Shown here piece after piece: positions 34,488-44,990 of a stretch of 64,000 nt of DNA (its first letter is position 1; each line of letters begins with the position of its first letter). The DNA lies in contig JAKUHH010000131.1 in the NCBI GenBank assembly GCA_022701365.1, positions 186,001 through 250,000 of the forward strand. The letters run 5' to 3'. Made by a program: the position numbers and the translations under genes. This DNA comes from Mycocentrospora acerina. Its lineage: Eukaryota > Ascomycota > Dothideomycetes > Pleosporales. Under the pieces are notes generated by a model. It worked only from the letters and a program-made list of their open reading frames with translations. It had not been told where the DNA came from and did not search any database.

Positions 34488-35151
34488 TGCATATTGCGCT
34501 TCGCTCTTCCAAGAACCTCTGGTTTGTGGTGACGATTGGATTCCACCCATCGTCAGATTTTGGCATGTAGATGTGTCGAGGGGACTGTCCGAATAGGAAA
34601 AATATAAGTGTTTCCTGTACATGCACTACTATTAACGGCGACAATTTCAAAGTACCATTGCGCCTTGGTCGGACGGCGTTACCAAGCAGGTCGTGGGTAA
34701 ATAGTGGGGTTCTCAGGTGGGTACTTCTTCGGACTTATAAGCGTTATTTGGTGATTGGTTGAAACCCAATGCTGTCCAAGTTATGATAAGACACAATTCA
34801 AACAAAAGTTTTCAAGGTATGTGGCCTGAGAGTTGGTATTCTGATGACTACATTGGTAGGTGAAAGCTTTCATATGATGCCCTTGTCTCATGTTTTTCTT
34901 TTCCAAATGTTCACTCGGCGACGTTAGGAACGAACTGTATAAGTTTCGAGGATTTGATCAGCAAATGCCAGGTTTGAGGCTAACCGCACAGACACCGCCG
35001 GTTGATGCACTGACCAGCTCTGCTTGACTTCATCAACTTTTTTTGAATACACTTTCCAATACGATAGTTTGATATTCTTCTTCAATCTAAATACCCGCAG
35101 GTGTAGCGCTAATTCCGTCCACCGTCGTAAACGGACCACCCATTTGCTGAC
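34488..35151. other. Intergenic, 664 bp, divergent F-box promoters
   Basis: Two F-box genes start from this spacer in opposite directions. No regulatory site was assigned. Confidence 0.45.
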
Positions 35152-36966
35152 ATGGCCCAATTGTTGGACCTCAGCGCGGAAATCGTTCTCTGCATTGCGT
35201 CCTTATTGCGCCGAGCTGACTTGCTGAACATTTCTCTTGTGTGCAAACGCTTCAATGTAACAATAGAGCCGGAGCTTTTTCGCGAGTACAGGAATCGCCG
35301 CGTTAGGAGTGACAATCCGATATCCAAGTTCGTGTTGCGCTTAGTGCGTAGGCCGGATCTAGCCAAATTTGTTAAAATCTTAGACGTTAAAGGATGGGAT
35401 ACGTTGGACTCACTTAATCCGAAGTACTACGAAGTATTGAACCCCCAAATCGAACAAACGCGAGAAGAGAAGCAACTTGAGTTTTGCCGATATCTCACTC
35501 CGGAACCGACAATGGAGGAGTATACTCTTTACACCGAAGCCGCAAAATCTGCTGGAATTCTCAAGACGATATTTCCTTACGAGCCAAAAAGTAGTATTAT
35601 TGAGAGAGCGAAACCAATGATTTCCAAAGACCTTAGAGATGGAGACCGGTTTTACACATTTCTTTTTGATGAAAATATTGCCATGGAAGCCCTATCATTC
35701 GACCAAAAATTCTGTCAACTTCTCCGTGCAGGTATCGAAGATCCATTTGCCATGCTTCTCTTTGCGTTACTCCCTAACGTTAAAGAGATTTTCCTAAGGG
35801 GGGTAAATAGTGATGGCACTGCACTACATTGGCCACAACCGACGCATAATTTTAAATCTCTTCGTCGGCTTCGAGCTGGAGAGAGGGGCATGCATTTATC
35901 TTGGGGGATTGGTTACATTAACAGCCTTCTGAATATTACCGAACTGGAAGAGCTTATGCTATACAATACATCCTCATGGTTCCAGGATGTTGACGAAGAG
36001 ATTTGGCCTAAATTAAAGAACTTCCCAGTGGAAATTCGACATGAGTCTCCGAGGTTGACAAAACTTGAACTGGTTTCGTGTGCCTTGGAGCTCTCGGATA
36101 TGAAGGGGCTTTTGAAACTGTGTCCGCAGTTGAAATCTCTCTACTATTCACCTGTTACTGAAGAGCCGACAGAAGATAACGATCTCTGCAATTTCACCCC
36201 TAAAGTGTTATGTGAACTCCTCGAACCATACAAGGACACTTTGGAGGAACTATTCATGGAAGTTGTTCCAAATATGGATGAGTTCGGAAATCTGCATGGC
36301 CGTATAACAACACTTTCCCACTTCACCTCTCTCAAGGTACTCGATACTGTCGCTGAGATGTGGGAGAATTTGGTAGATGAAGAGATGGAGTTGTGCACAC
36401 TTCTACTTGAGCAACGATTGTGCAACCGGCTTCCATCTTCGCTCACCACTCTCATTTTCCACCTCGGACATGAAGCCATTTGGTATGGAGGTGCAATGCC
36501 AAATCTGGAGCAAATCAAGAACTTGATCTTCACAAGATCGGAAAAATTACCACAGTTGAACAAAATCTTTGTTGCACTAGATCACGAAGATTTCATACAG
36601 GAAATAGATGAAATTCTAAACATGGTACCAAGAGAACAACTTCAGGGGCTAAACGTCGAAACATGCATTCGTGATTCAACCGTCGGCCCAACGCTGAACT
36701 CATTTCACAATATACCAATGAGCCGCGAACTACCAGTCACAAAATGGTTTGGTAACAAGTATGCGACTAAGAATACCAAGGTAGACGAATATAGCCAAAA
36801 GATCAAGGAGCTATGCAACCGTCCTGAAAACATCCACTTAGATGATCATGACATGATGGAGGTGATCAAGGCAGACAAACAGATGCAAGAACTTAGAGAT
36901 CGAGTTAAGCGAGATGGATTTCCTGGAGTTGAGTATGATTCAGAAGATATTGAGGGAGACTATTAA
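35152..36966 (+). CDS. F-box protein, 604 residues
   Basis: A single-exon protein opening with an F-box (about 4-44): LLDLSAEIVLCIASLLRRADLL then NISLVCKRF. The remainder has leucine-rich segments typical of LRR-like ends, including LPNVKEIFLRG, TELEELMLYN and LTKLELVSC, then CPQLKSLYY. The C-terminus is charged and ends EDIEGDY. SCF-type ubiquitin ligase adaptor function is inferred from the domain. It shares a divergent spacer with the F-box gene at 33182-34487 and is about as long as the one at 27825, but outside the F-box the three differ clearly by eye. Confidence 0.85.
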   Translation: MAQLLDLSAEIVLCIASLLRRADLLNISLVCKRFNVTIEPELFREYRNRRVRSDNPISKFVLRLVRRPDLAKFVKILDVKGWDTLDSLNPKYYEVLNPQIEQTREEKQLEFCRYLTPEPTMEEYTLYTEAAKSAGILKTIFPYEPKSSIIERAKPMISKDLRDGDRFYTFLFDENIAMEALSFDQKFCQLLRAGIEDPFAMLLFALLPNVKEIFLRGVNSDGTALHWPQPTHNFKSLRRLRAGERGMHLSWGIGYINSLLNITELEELMLYNTSSWFQDVDEEIWPKLKNFPVEIRHESPRLTKLELVSCALELSDMKGLLKLCPQLKSLYYSPVTEEPTEDNDLCNFTPKVLCELLEPYKDTLEELFMEVVPNMDEFGNLHGRITTLSHFTSLKVLDTVAEMWENLVDEEMELCTLLLEQRLCNRLPSSLTTLIFHLGHEAIWYGGAMPNLEQIKNLIFTRSEKLPQLNKIFVALDHEDFIQEIDEILNMVPREQLQGLNVETCIRDSTVGPTLNSFHNIPMSRELPVTKWFGNKYATKNTKVDEYSQKIKELCNRPENIHLDDHDMMEVIKADKQMQELRDRVKRDGFPGVEYDSEDIEGDY

Positions 36967-37663
36967 TAGTTCGTTTAAATTTGATTGCGAATTTCCATGC
37001 TGATGGCTCAGTATAACCGGATTTCGTACATCATTAAGCTTCTCGAGGCTAAGTAGAGCTGCAGATGATTGGATGATTAAGTAGATGGTACCGTGGAATG
37101 ATGACCAAAGGATTGTTTTCGGCGATGACTTCTAACATGCTTTGTTCCAATCAATCAAACCACTATTACCCTCAGATTTCCTCCATTGAATGCTTGAAAG
37201 AATTTGCACTTTTCGTGGATTGTTCCCAAGAATAAGCTCAGTGGTCGGGACACAATTACTTCTAAAATCCAGCAAAATCCGACATTCTCTTGGGTAAAAA
37301 TGTGCCGTAGTTCGTTCCAATATTAATAACATACGGTGTCAAGACGTGAGAGGCGACTCGCTTTCACTACGTTGATGGGCCCCATTTTCGCACTGCTTTC
37401 ACTGTCGCGATGGCACCGACCTGATTGAACAGGTTTCACAACGTTCAAATCAAGCTATCCCCACTTTATTGATTTCCATAATAATAACTTTAATTGAAGT
37501 TCCGCTGCTTGAGACTTTCTTGATGTTGCTATAGTGACGTAATGGTAGCCTTTCACTTTCACCATATTAACAGCAACATTCATGATTTCACCCAAGTTTT
37601 TCTATAATATATACCCTCAATCCATCACACTACTTGACACTCGTCCTACCCGTTTTAGCCCCT
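36967..37663. other. Intergenic, 697 bp
   Basis: No gene is seen. A TATA-like TATAATATATACCC at about 37602 precedes the start at 37664 by roughly 60 bases. Confidence 0.5.
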
Positions 37664-39790
37664 ATGGAGCTTAGTACCATGATGAGCGGTGTCCGAAATC
37701 GTTTCGTGCACAGCGAAAAAGAGATACTCCCGCCCGATCTGATTCATGCTCTCACACTTCTACAACTACAGAATCTAGATGAGCTAGAGCAGTGCCTTCT
37801 CTCCACCGACGCTTTTCTCAAACCTTGGACTGTATTTCGCGACTCTATTTTCATGATACAACCCGACGCAATATCGCGCACCACAGCGATCCTTCGCACT
37901 GCAGAACCTGGTACAAGAGCCCACATTGGCATCAAGCGGCTTGATATACTTTGGTTCTATACACAATTTGACGAGGGAGCTTTGCGATATGATCCACGAG
38001 CGGATGTTTGGACATTAGGACACACACCTGATTCGAGCGTGTATGGTATTATCGACAAGAGCAATTGGGGCGTTGAAGATCACGAGAAGCATCTCTTTGC
38101 CTGGATGCTGCAGAGGTTCAAGGTGGGCAAAGCGCGCAATCCGCTGCGTTTTAAATACTTTGAACTCAGAAACGTCTGCACTGTTTGGGAAAATATCTTT
38201 GTTCCCATCATCAATGCAGTGCGTGCCTCTTACAGTGTGAAAGGTCGGCGTTTCTATGGACGGCTTGCACTGTTCATTGAATCTAAACGCCCAAGCCGCC
38301 TTGCTTTTCCAGAAGGCAACGTGAGCGTGCTTGAGGGGGGGATGATGTCTCCAACACCGTTCCGCGTCGTTTCTGTACCAGTGAGGAAGATGGACACCGA
38401 AGATGCAGGATTTTTTCAGCAGGCCACCAAAACGAAAAGTTTAACTCGTAATCAGTATGATGAGACCGAGAAGGAGTTGCGTGTTGTGTATCCGCAGTAT
38501 GGCGGTCTCGTCGAGCGTCCACGGTTTAAGCAGAAGATGGATGATTGGCTGTCTGAGCAGCGATCACGCGCTACGCGTAGGAAAGCAATTGAAAAGTATA
38601 GGAAAGATGAGAACTCCCTTTCGAAGATGGCTGAGCGAGACGGCAGCCAGAGTCATATTAGTAAAGCTATGGATTACCTCGACCAACGATACCGACGCAC
38701 TAGTAGTCACAGCAGTCACAACAGCAATGAAAGCCCTAGGAAGCGATTTTCCAACACCGTCTATCGCTCGGTCTCCTTAAGTAATACCCAGTCATCCTCT
38801 CTTCCAAAGCCTAGTAGGTCATTCATGAGGACTACCCAACCAAAGTCGCCCAAACTGTCACCTTCAAGCCCCATGCAAAGTATGGCACACCAATTCCATT
38901 CTATAGACTTGAACAATGGACTTGAACACTCCTCTTTGACGAAAGACCGTGAAATTCAACGAATTTCCACATCTTCTAGTCTAACTCGCTACTTGCCTCG
39001 TCCGGATCTGCAGCAAGAGACGTCAGAGCAGAGCGTTTACACTACAATCCGCGACTCAAATCCTTTCACGGAAGGTCTTCCTTGGGAGTTGGAGGATATA
39101 TATTCGCGACCTGCTGCGAACGAAACAGTGCTCTCGCCCATGGAACCACTGAGTGCAATTCCAAGACCTCTGCGTGAACCAGGTGTTATAGGACAAAAAA
39201 AGTCTCTTTATGAATGCCGCGTTCCGAGCTACGAAGGTACCGGCTACGTCGACGAGATCTCACTCACTCACCTCCACACCAGCCGGGCCAACAGTACTCA
39301 CGTACCAAATCGCCTCCCAACTCCGGTTTTGCCCGTTCCTTTCAATGGGCACCTTTGCATTGCATCCACTGACGCGCAAATAAACGGAGATCCTAAGCTC
39401 AATGTATGGCCTGTCCAATCATCTCCTCAGCACGTAGCCTGGCCCGGCTTTGAATCAGAAGAAGACCTGACCGCACTTCCTCCGCCTATACCTTCGAAGA
39501 GCCCTGAACGCTGGAAATCCGCACATGGTCACATTACTAGAGCGCACCCGGCGCAGATCCTAGATGAAGATTCTCACGGCATGATACGCATTGTTTCCAA
39601 AGAAAACATACGTTCTGTCCTTGGAACTCTTTCACACGAAAGCTCACTTGAGAACTTGATGCCCAGCAAAGCGGCTAGGAGGCCTGAAAGGACTGATAAT
39701 CCAGAATCTAGGATGTGCGCCCTACAGACGTATAACACGCATATGTTCCCTAGGAAACACGGACGCAAAGGAAAGTCGGTTGATGCGTAG
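37664..39790 (+). CDS. Hypothetical protein, 708 residues
   Basis: I do not recognise the family. It is a single long exon starting at the first ATG (MELSTMMSG). The N-terminal 260 residues look folded, with regular hydrophobic patterning and aromatic-rich blocks such as LDILWFYTQFDEG and RADVWTLGHTP, then WMLQRFKVGKARNPLRFKYFELRN. After about residue 290 the protein is basic (KAIEKYRKDE). From about 340 it is Ser/Pro/Thr-rich and disordered (SSHSSHNSNESPRKR, KSPKLSPSSP). The end is basic, HGRKGKSVDA. No signal peptide or membrane helix is apparent. A scaffold or signalling role would be a guess. Continuous frame over 2.1 kb strongly supports a gene. Confidence 0.82.
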   Translation: MELSTMMSGVRNRFVHSEKEILPPDLIHALTLLQLQNLDELEQCLLSTDAFLKPWTVFRDSIFMIQPDAISRTTAILRTAEPGTRAHIGIKRLDILWFYTQFDEGALRYDPRADVWTLGHTPDSSVYGIIDKSNWGVEDHEKHLFAWMLQRFKVGKARNPLRFKYFELRNVCTVWENIFVPIINAVRASYSVKGRRFYGRLALFIESKRPSRLAFPEGNVSVLEGGMMSPTPFRVVSVPVRKMDTEDAGFFQQATKTKSLTRNQYDETEKELRVVYPQYGGLVERPRFKQKMDDWLSEQRSRATRRKAIEKYRKDENSLSKMAERDGSQSHISKAMDYLDQRYRRTSSHSSHNSNESPRKRFSNTVYRSVSLSNTQSSSLPKPSRSFMRTTQPKSPKLSPSSPMQSMAHQFHSIDLNNGLEHSSLTKDREIQRISTSSSLTRYLPRPDLQQETSEQSVYTTIRDSNPFTEGLPWELEDIYSRPAANETVLSPMEPLSAIPRPLREPGVIGQKKSLYECRVPSYEGTGYVDEISLTHLHTSRANSTHVPNRLPTPVLPVPFNGHLCIASTDAQINGDPKLNVWPVQSSPQHVAWPGFESEEDLTALPPPIPSKSPERWKSAHGHITRAHPAQILDEDSHGMIRIVSKENIRSVLGTLSHESSLENLMPSKAARRPERTDNPESRMCALQTYNTHMFPRKHGRKGKSVDA

Positions 39791-40244
39791 AAGTGATGAA
39801 TAAAATATTGGATGACGGAGAAGCAAGAAGAACCACGAGTTGAACTACATGTGATATCGGACAGGTTTAGATTGAATCTGATGTGCGTGCGAGAACGGAG
39901 CTGACGGTTACATGGGCTCGGACTGCGAGAGATAAACAGCCATGATTAATGTATAATTGACTATGATGAGGTGATCTCTTAGTGAGAAAATCTGAAATAT
40001 TGACCAAAACTGTGTCATCGAAATGCAGTCTAGTTATGAGAAGAGAAAGACAAATTCAAGAGGGTCGATACGGTAATGGGCCAATGACGTCGTTGTGGAT
40101 ACCTATAGAAAACCCGTTAGCGTCACCAACGTATCTATCAGATAGCTTGTCGATTCATAGGGCATCGTGCTCATCCCAACAACTCATCCCCTTTCCATTG
40201 AAGCAACCGAAATTGTCTGCGAATTCCCATCTAATCTGATAGCC
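39791..40244. other. Intergenic, 454 bp
   Basis: No feature was seen beyond the flanks of the two genes. Confidence 0.45.
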
Positions 40245-41228
40245 ATGTCTCAATCAAAGCACTCAGACTTTCAAGCGCATTTACAATCACTTATTCCGGA
40301 CAAGTCACGAACTGTGCTTGTCCAAGAAGTGATCCCTCTGCTTCTCCGTTCTTTATCAGACATTTCGCAAACTCTAAGAGCTGTGTCCGTGTCTGATGTG
40401 GGGAGTGCAAACTCATTCGGCGACCATCAACTGAATGTTGACGTTCTTGCGGAAGACCACATCCGTTCCGCTATCGCACAAAGCTCTGCGATAGTGACCG
40501 CGAGTAGCGAGGAAGACCCAATTGAGAAGAAGGTGCACGCTGAAGGAAGTACGGCCAAAGAGATATATACTGTGGCATTCGATCCCTTGGATGGAAGCTC
40601 CATTATTGGTCCAAATTGGACCGTTGGCACCATCATAGGAATCTGGGATGGCTCCTCTGCACTTTCAGAGTCGGAAACTCCCCGAACAAAACAAGTGGGT
40701 GCTATCCTTGGAGTACTGGGTCCCCGTACAACCGCCGTTGTTGCCCTGCGCGTACCTGGTGCTGAACCAGTTTGTCTTGAAGTTAGTTTGGCAGTCGGCG
40801 AGATTAAGATTGTCCGATCGACAGTGCAGCTAGAAACCCAGTCCAAAACGCGTTACTTCGCACCAGCCAACATGCGTGCAGCAGCAGAGAATAAACAGTA
40901 TCTGGACCTCATCAATCATTATATCGCCCACAAATACACACTTCGATACAGCGGTGGCCTGGTCCCCGATATCTTTCATGCTCTTGTCAAGGGCCACGGT
41001 GTATACATCTCTCCTGTGACACCCAGCAGCCCAGCAAAACTACGTCGACTATACGAGCTTGCACCGATCGCACTCATAGTTGAGTGTGCAGGTGGAATTG
41101 CTGTGGACTCTGCGGATGGAACCAACATTCTCGACAGGCCGATCCGTGATACAGATGAGAGAGGTGGGCTAGTCTGCGGCAACAAGGATGAGATGGATTT
41201 TGTCAAGTCAAGGTTACTTTCGAAATGA
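40245..41228 (+). CDS. Sedoheptulose-1,7-bisphosphatase-like enzyme (FBPase class I superfamily)
   Basis: A 327-residue Mg-dependent sugar bisphosphatase with no introns. Metal and phosphate motifs are in place: GDHQLNVD (59-66), ASSEEDP (86-92) and FDPLDGSS (112-119), then NWTVGTIIGIW. The pattern IGPNWTVGTI, LGPRTTAV, YTLRYSGGLVPD and LAPIALIVECAGG matches plant-type SBPase more closely than fungal gluconeogenic FBPase as I remember them. Fungi lack a Calvin cycle, so the enzyme may act on sedoheptulose bisphosphate in a riboneogenesis-like route or as a general sugar bisphosphatase; both are inference. The start is the first ATG, and no chloroplast or mitochondrial presequence is seen. Confidence 0.87.
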   Translation: MSQSKHSDFQAHLQSLIPDKSRTVLVQEVIPLLLRSLSDISQTLRAVSVSDVGSANSFGDHQLNVDVLAEDHIRSAIAQSSAIVTASSEEDPIEKKVHAEGSTAKEIYTVAFDPLDGSSIIGPNWTVGTIIGIWDGSSALSESETPRTKQVGAILGVLGPRTTAVVALRVPGAEPVCLEVSLAVGEIKIVRSTVQLETQSKTRYFAPANMRAAAENKQYLDLINHYIAHKYTLRYSGGLVPDIFHALVKGHGVYISPVTPSSPAKLRRLYELAPIALIVECAGGIAVDSADGTNILDRPIRDTDERGGLVCGNKDEMDFVKSRLLSK

Positions 41229-41660
41229 GCTGATCAGGACCCATCAATCAATGGTGTTTGATCCATGAATTGTTAGACAAGACCAGCGTAATGAAAACCT
41301 ATGCACATGGTTAATTTGAGCAATAGACTATTTCTTCGCATCATATTTGACACTAATAAAACTTCGTCAGGCACTTAATTTCTTAAATACACGCTGGATA
41401 TGCCGTCTTCCATGGTTGATCTTGGTTAGCAACACATTGGCCCGCTTCTCCTTTGAGTTTAGCTTCATCAATCATGGGTACAGTCGAGAAGGCAACCATT
41501 CCATGAACACCGGAAACATTTGTGCGCTAAACACGCCCCTCTACTTTAATCCAAACGCCATTAGGTCATTTACTGACTCAAGAAACTACTACGTCGTCAA
41601 GGCTGTTCGCTAAATTCACAAACATCACAACTTTAGCGCAACGACACGGATGTGAGCACG
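41229..41660. other. Intergenic, 432 bp
   Basis: Flanks only; no independent feature is supported. Confidence 0.45.
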
Positions 41661-42389
41661 ATGGAAACTGCGCCCTTATTCCGAATTCCCCATGAGCTTC
41701 GCGACCAGATATACATATACACTTTTGGCCATCTCTTGTGGCATACAATCGACTTTCAACAATACCACGACATCTGCGAGCGTGAAATCACTCCTCCGAT
41801 ACGCGCTCTACCTGCTATCTGCAAGGTTTCAAGGCAAATATACTACGAAGCAACACCTTGTTTTGTCAAGAAAACAATACCCTTGTCTTTAAATGTAGAG
41901 ACGACTTGTTGGCTGCGAAGATGGCTGGCCACCTTTCCCTCCGATACTGGATATCGCGCGGTCCGTCAGATCTCTTTCCGCAGTTTCCACGGCCCAGAGC
42001 AGATCAAAGGGTTTGAACTCCTGGCACTTTGTAGAAACCTACGATATCTGGATGTAATGCTTGGGGATGAGTACTCGGATCCTGGTACGGTCCCATCGCT
42101 CGCTATCAACCCGCTGAGCAGTGCGGTGAATGCGTACGAAACTTTCGACAATATTGTCCTTATGCACCAGTTACCGAAGTTCATTGAACTTCTGAATCTT
42201 GAACAGCTGAATTTTGGCTTCCATGACTGGCAGGGTGAGATGAGTTGTGAAAGAGCTCGGCAGGTGATGGAATGGTTGCGTGTCAAGTACCAGGCCAAGG
42301 GCATGGATGTATTCATAGACTGTCGACAGATGAGGCCTGACTACATCGACAACGACAGCGATGAGATGATTTGGAACGAGTTTGGTTAA
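41661..42389 (+). CDS. F-box-like/2EXR-type fungal protein, 242 residues
   Basis: A single-exon protein opening with FRIPHELRDQIYIYTF. This is the start shared by many fungal proteins annotated as 2EXR or F-box-like, with the form LPxELRxxIY. The next blocks, PIRALPAICKVSRQIYYEATPCFV and CRNLRYLDVM, are also typical of that group, which is strongly expanded in dothideomycetes and has no known biochemical role. The C-terminus is acidic (DYIDNDSDEMIWNEFG). The first ATG was used as start. It continues the run of adaptor-type genes in this part of the window. Confidence 0.78.
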   Translation: METAPLFRIPHELRDQIYIYTFGHLLWHTIDFQQYHDICEREITPPIRALPAICKVSRQIYYEATPCFVKKTIPLSLNVETTCWLRRWLATFPSDTGYRAVRQISFRSFHGPEQIKGFELLALCRNLRYLDVMLGDEYSDPGTVPSLAINPLSSAVNAYETFDNIVLMHQLPKFIELLNLEQLNFGFHDWQGEMSCERARQVMEWLRVKYQAKGMDVFIDCRQMRPDYIDNDSDEMIWNEFG

Positions 42390-42879
42390 TGTAAAATCAT
42401 TATGTTCGTTAGATAAAACAACATCATCATAATTGTAATTACTCAATTTGTTAGAATATGGTTAACATTTGTTTTGTACCGCATTAGACGTGAAGATATA
42501 GTTAATCTCTTTCAAATAAGTAGTTGAATTAAAGTGAGACAGCAAGAGTTGATTAAGCCTATGCTGTTGATCTTAGATTGTGCGAAATAGCAATGCGTAA
42601 AGAGGCCATTACTCTGGGTGACACTGTCAAAGATGAATAGAGTCCGTACGCAGACACATAAACAGTCGATGGCTCTAATGTTGCAGAAGAGATTTAGAGA
42701 CATTTCATCATAAAGCTTACATTAACCAATCAATAGATATTGAGGATTCTTCACGGTGAAGGAGGAGTTAAACGGTGAATCGAGTCAAAATTTACGGAAC
42801 TCTGGTATAAGAGCAGGTCCCCGCTTAATATCCCTTTTCGTCGCATTTCATACCGAAGGCCTCAACGACCCATGTGCTT
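42390..42879. other. Intergenic, 490 bp
   Basis: AT-rich spacer with no feature seen. Confidence 0.45.
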
Positions 42880-43711
42880 ATGGGGATCATGATTCAAATT
42901 GATGAGCCTACTGGTACCCTGGCCGAGCTCACAGAGCTATTTAACGCCTTGGACACGAAAGCCTCTGAGTCTACGAAGCCTACTATTGTACAGCTCAACG
43001 TCGGTGGCCGGCTTTTTACAACCTCCTCCAACACAATTCACTCTGCATCTCGCTATTTCAGACATCGATTGTCTAAGCACCACGTGTGGGTTCCAGAGAA
43101 AGATGGTTCATACTTCGTAGACGCTGATTCCGAACTTTTCGAATACCTCCTCAGCTTCATGCGTCGTCCCTCGGTGTTTCCGCTATTCTACGACAAGTCC
43201 GCAGGCTTCAACTACAACCTGTACAACCGTCTGGAATGCGAAGCGGATCATTTTGGAATCGACGCGCTTCGTGACTGGATCAGAGAGAAGGTGAGTAGTT
43301 ATGTGATGTTTTGGTCCTGTCCATTCTACCTACTCTACAGTATAACAGTAGCTAACCTCACTTCCCGAATGATAGAAATATCACCAAGCTATCATCGAGA
43401 CTACTTGCCCTCCAGCCACTCGTACAATTGAGCAGGCCGACTTGGACAAGCTGTTTGCGAACCAGAGAGAAGAAAGGCACGTCATGTCCAAGACCAAGAA
43501 GGTCTATCTTTGTCCACGTTTGATTCATGTCCACAAAGGCCGCCCAGACATGTGTGGTGTGGCTTGTCAGCAGGCACAAAAGGGATATGCAGTTCAGTAC
43601 GAGGACGAGACATCTCTGGAGGTTGTTAGCTTCAAAAAAGATATTATCTTTAACGAAAAGATATGTAGGTTCAGCATGATTCAGTTCCCGGACGGATTCG
43701 GACACATTTGA
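42880..43711 (+). CDS. BTB/POZ (T1-type) domain protein
   Basis: A 248-residue protein with a BTB domain of the potassium-channel T1/KCTD type (about 35-125): VQLNVGGRLFTTSSNTI, then YFVDADSELFEYLLSFMRRP and LYNRLECEADHFGI. Exons are 42880-43290 and 43376-43711 with an 85-bp intron, and frame is kept (REK to KYHQ). KCTD-like proteins often serve as cullin-3 adaptors, so a role in ubiquitin ligase assembly is possible but inferred. The C-terminal half has an unrecognised region containing CPRLIHVHKGRPDMCGVAC. Start at 42880 or at the ATG nine bases later (42889) cannot be separated. Confidence 0.82.
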
Positions 43712-43740
43712 ATCGACACACGGGTCAGCGGGGAAAAAAT

Positions 43741-43770
43741 GGGCGGGAGTAAAATGGGCGGGAGTAAAAT
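43741..43770 (+). repeat. Tandem duplication of a 15-base unit
   Basis: GGGCGGGAGTAAAAT occurs twice in direct succession, 29 bases after the BTB stop codon. Confidence 0.95.
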
Positions 43771-44359
43771 AGGATCCCTCACTCTGAGGTCTTCCTACTA
43801 AAACATTCTGCAGTTTCACTACTTTTGCTGTAATTGTAGGCCTGAACGACAGAGAGACTACCTCATCATAACCGCCTGATGAAGGCGTAAACTAGAATAC
43901 CGGTTTAATTTGCCACCTTCGAAATGCTTTCGTTTTTTCAGTCTTTAGTGACGGTACGCAATTTAGAAGATCTGTTTGCTTGAACAACGTCCTTCATGTC
44001 GCCCCCTGTGGTTCTCGTCAAGTGTTCTTTTGCCATCTTTCCGTTCGTATCTTGTCCGTGCGACTACATTCATACCGAGCATCTAGATCAACATCTACAC
44101 TCGTTTTATTTCTTCTCAATCCCAGGACATACTACTCTCTTCCTGTACGAGAATTTTGCTCTTTCTCAGAGGGTGTCACAAGGCCTTGTCAAATGGCTCA
44201 TGGTCGGTTTGTCAAGTCAGAGACGACTGTGCGACGTTGAGAGCTAATATGAAGAACCAGTAACTCATGCCTGACACAGAGAACGGCAATTTATCGTAGA
44301 GATCTGACTCGAAGAGAAGATTGCCTAACTATCGCCATCGAAAAACTTCCCAAACGTAA
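43771..44359. other. Intergenic, 589 bp
   Basis: Two overlapping frames of 83-86 codons near 43980-44247 lack motifs and are not called. Confidence 0.45.
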
Positions 44360-44647
44360 ATGTTGGCTCAAGAAACAACATTCAAGTCTAGCAGACTAGA
44401 TTGGGTCGAGTCTTTCGTTTCCAGGGCGAAGAAATCGCTTCCGAAAATGGCAGAATCCGATCAAGCTGGTGATCTCAAGGTGATTTGTCTGGTCAATTTT
44501 TTCCAAGATTTCAAGTTGCATGACTTTAGCAGATCTGGAGCCCTCGATGATTGGCGTTCCTCGCTTTCGCATCATAGGGCGCTAAGGAGTAAGAAACAAG
44601 CCAAAAGTGCCCTGGGCGATGTGCTTTCCTTTGCCAATTCCATATAA
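44360..44647 (+). CDS. Doubtful small open frame, 95 codons
   Basis: A single frame from an ATG, MLAQETTFKSSRLDWVESF, polar with no motif and no homologue recalled. It may be real or chance. Confidence 0.25.
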   Translation: MLAQETTFKSSRLDWVESFVSRAKKSLPKMAESDQAGDLKVICLVNFFQDFKLHDFSRSGALDDWRSSLSHHRALRSKKQAKSALGDVLSFANSI

Positions 44648-44990
44648 GAACAGCCTGTGAATAGATATTGCACATTCGCTCGTTATATTTTTGATGACAG
44701 TAACAGCCAATAGGATTCCACTGCGTATGTTCTGGGGAATTTTTTCGAGTCCAAAAGAGTTGACAATAGGGTGTAGCTTTTCGATGGAAGTACGACTTTC
44801 CTCCTCTGATCAGTGTTGATAAGATGACATGTGGCTGAATCTATATACCAAGACAACTTTTTACGATACAGAGAATGTATCGTGAAACTCTGCATAGTGC
44901 TTAGCCTTGCATGATGTACCGATTGCCGGGACAGAAGGCGCGCGGAACTCATCGAACTCGAGATACCTCATACGAGCGACTGAGACCACT

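Noticed and set aside
43980..44247. Two overlapping frames of 83-86 codons
   Set aside because: Short, Phe/Ser-rich, no motif, and mutually exclusive.
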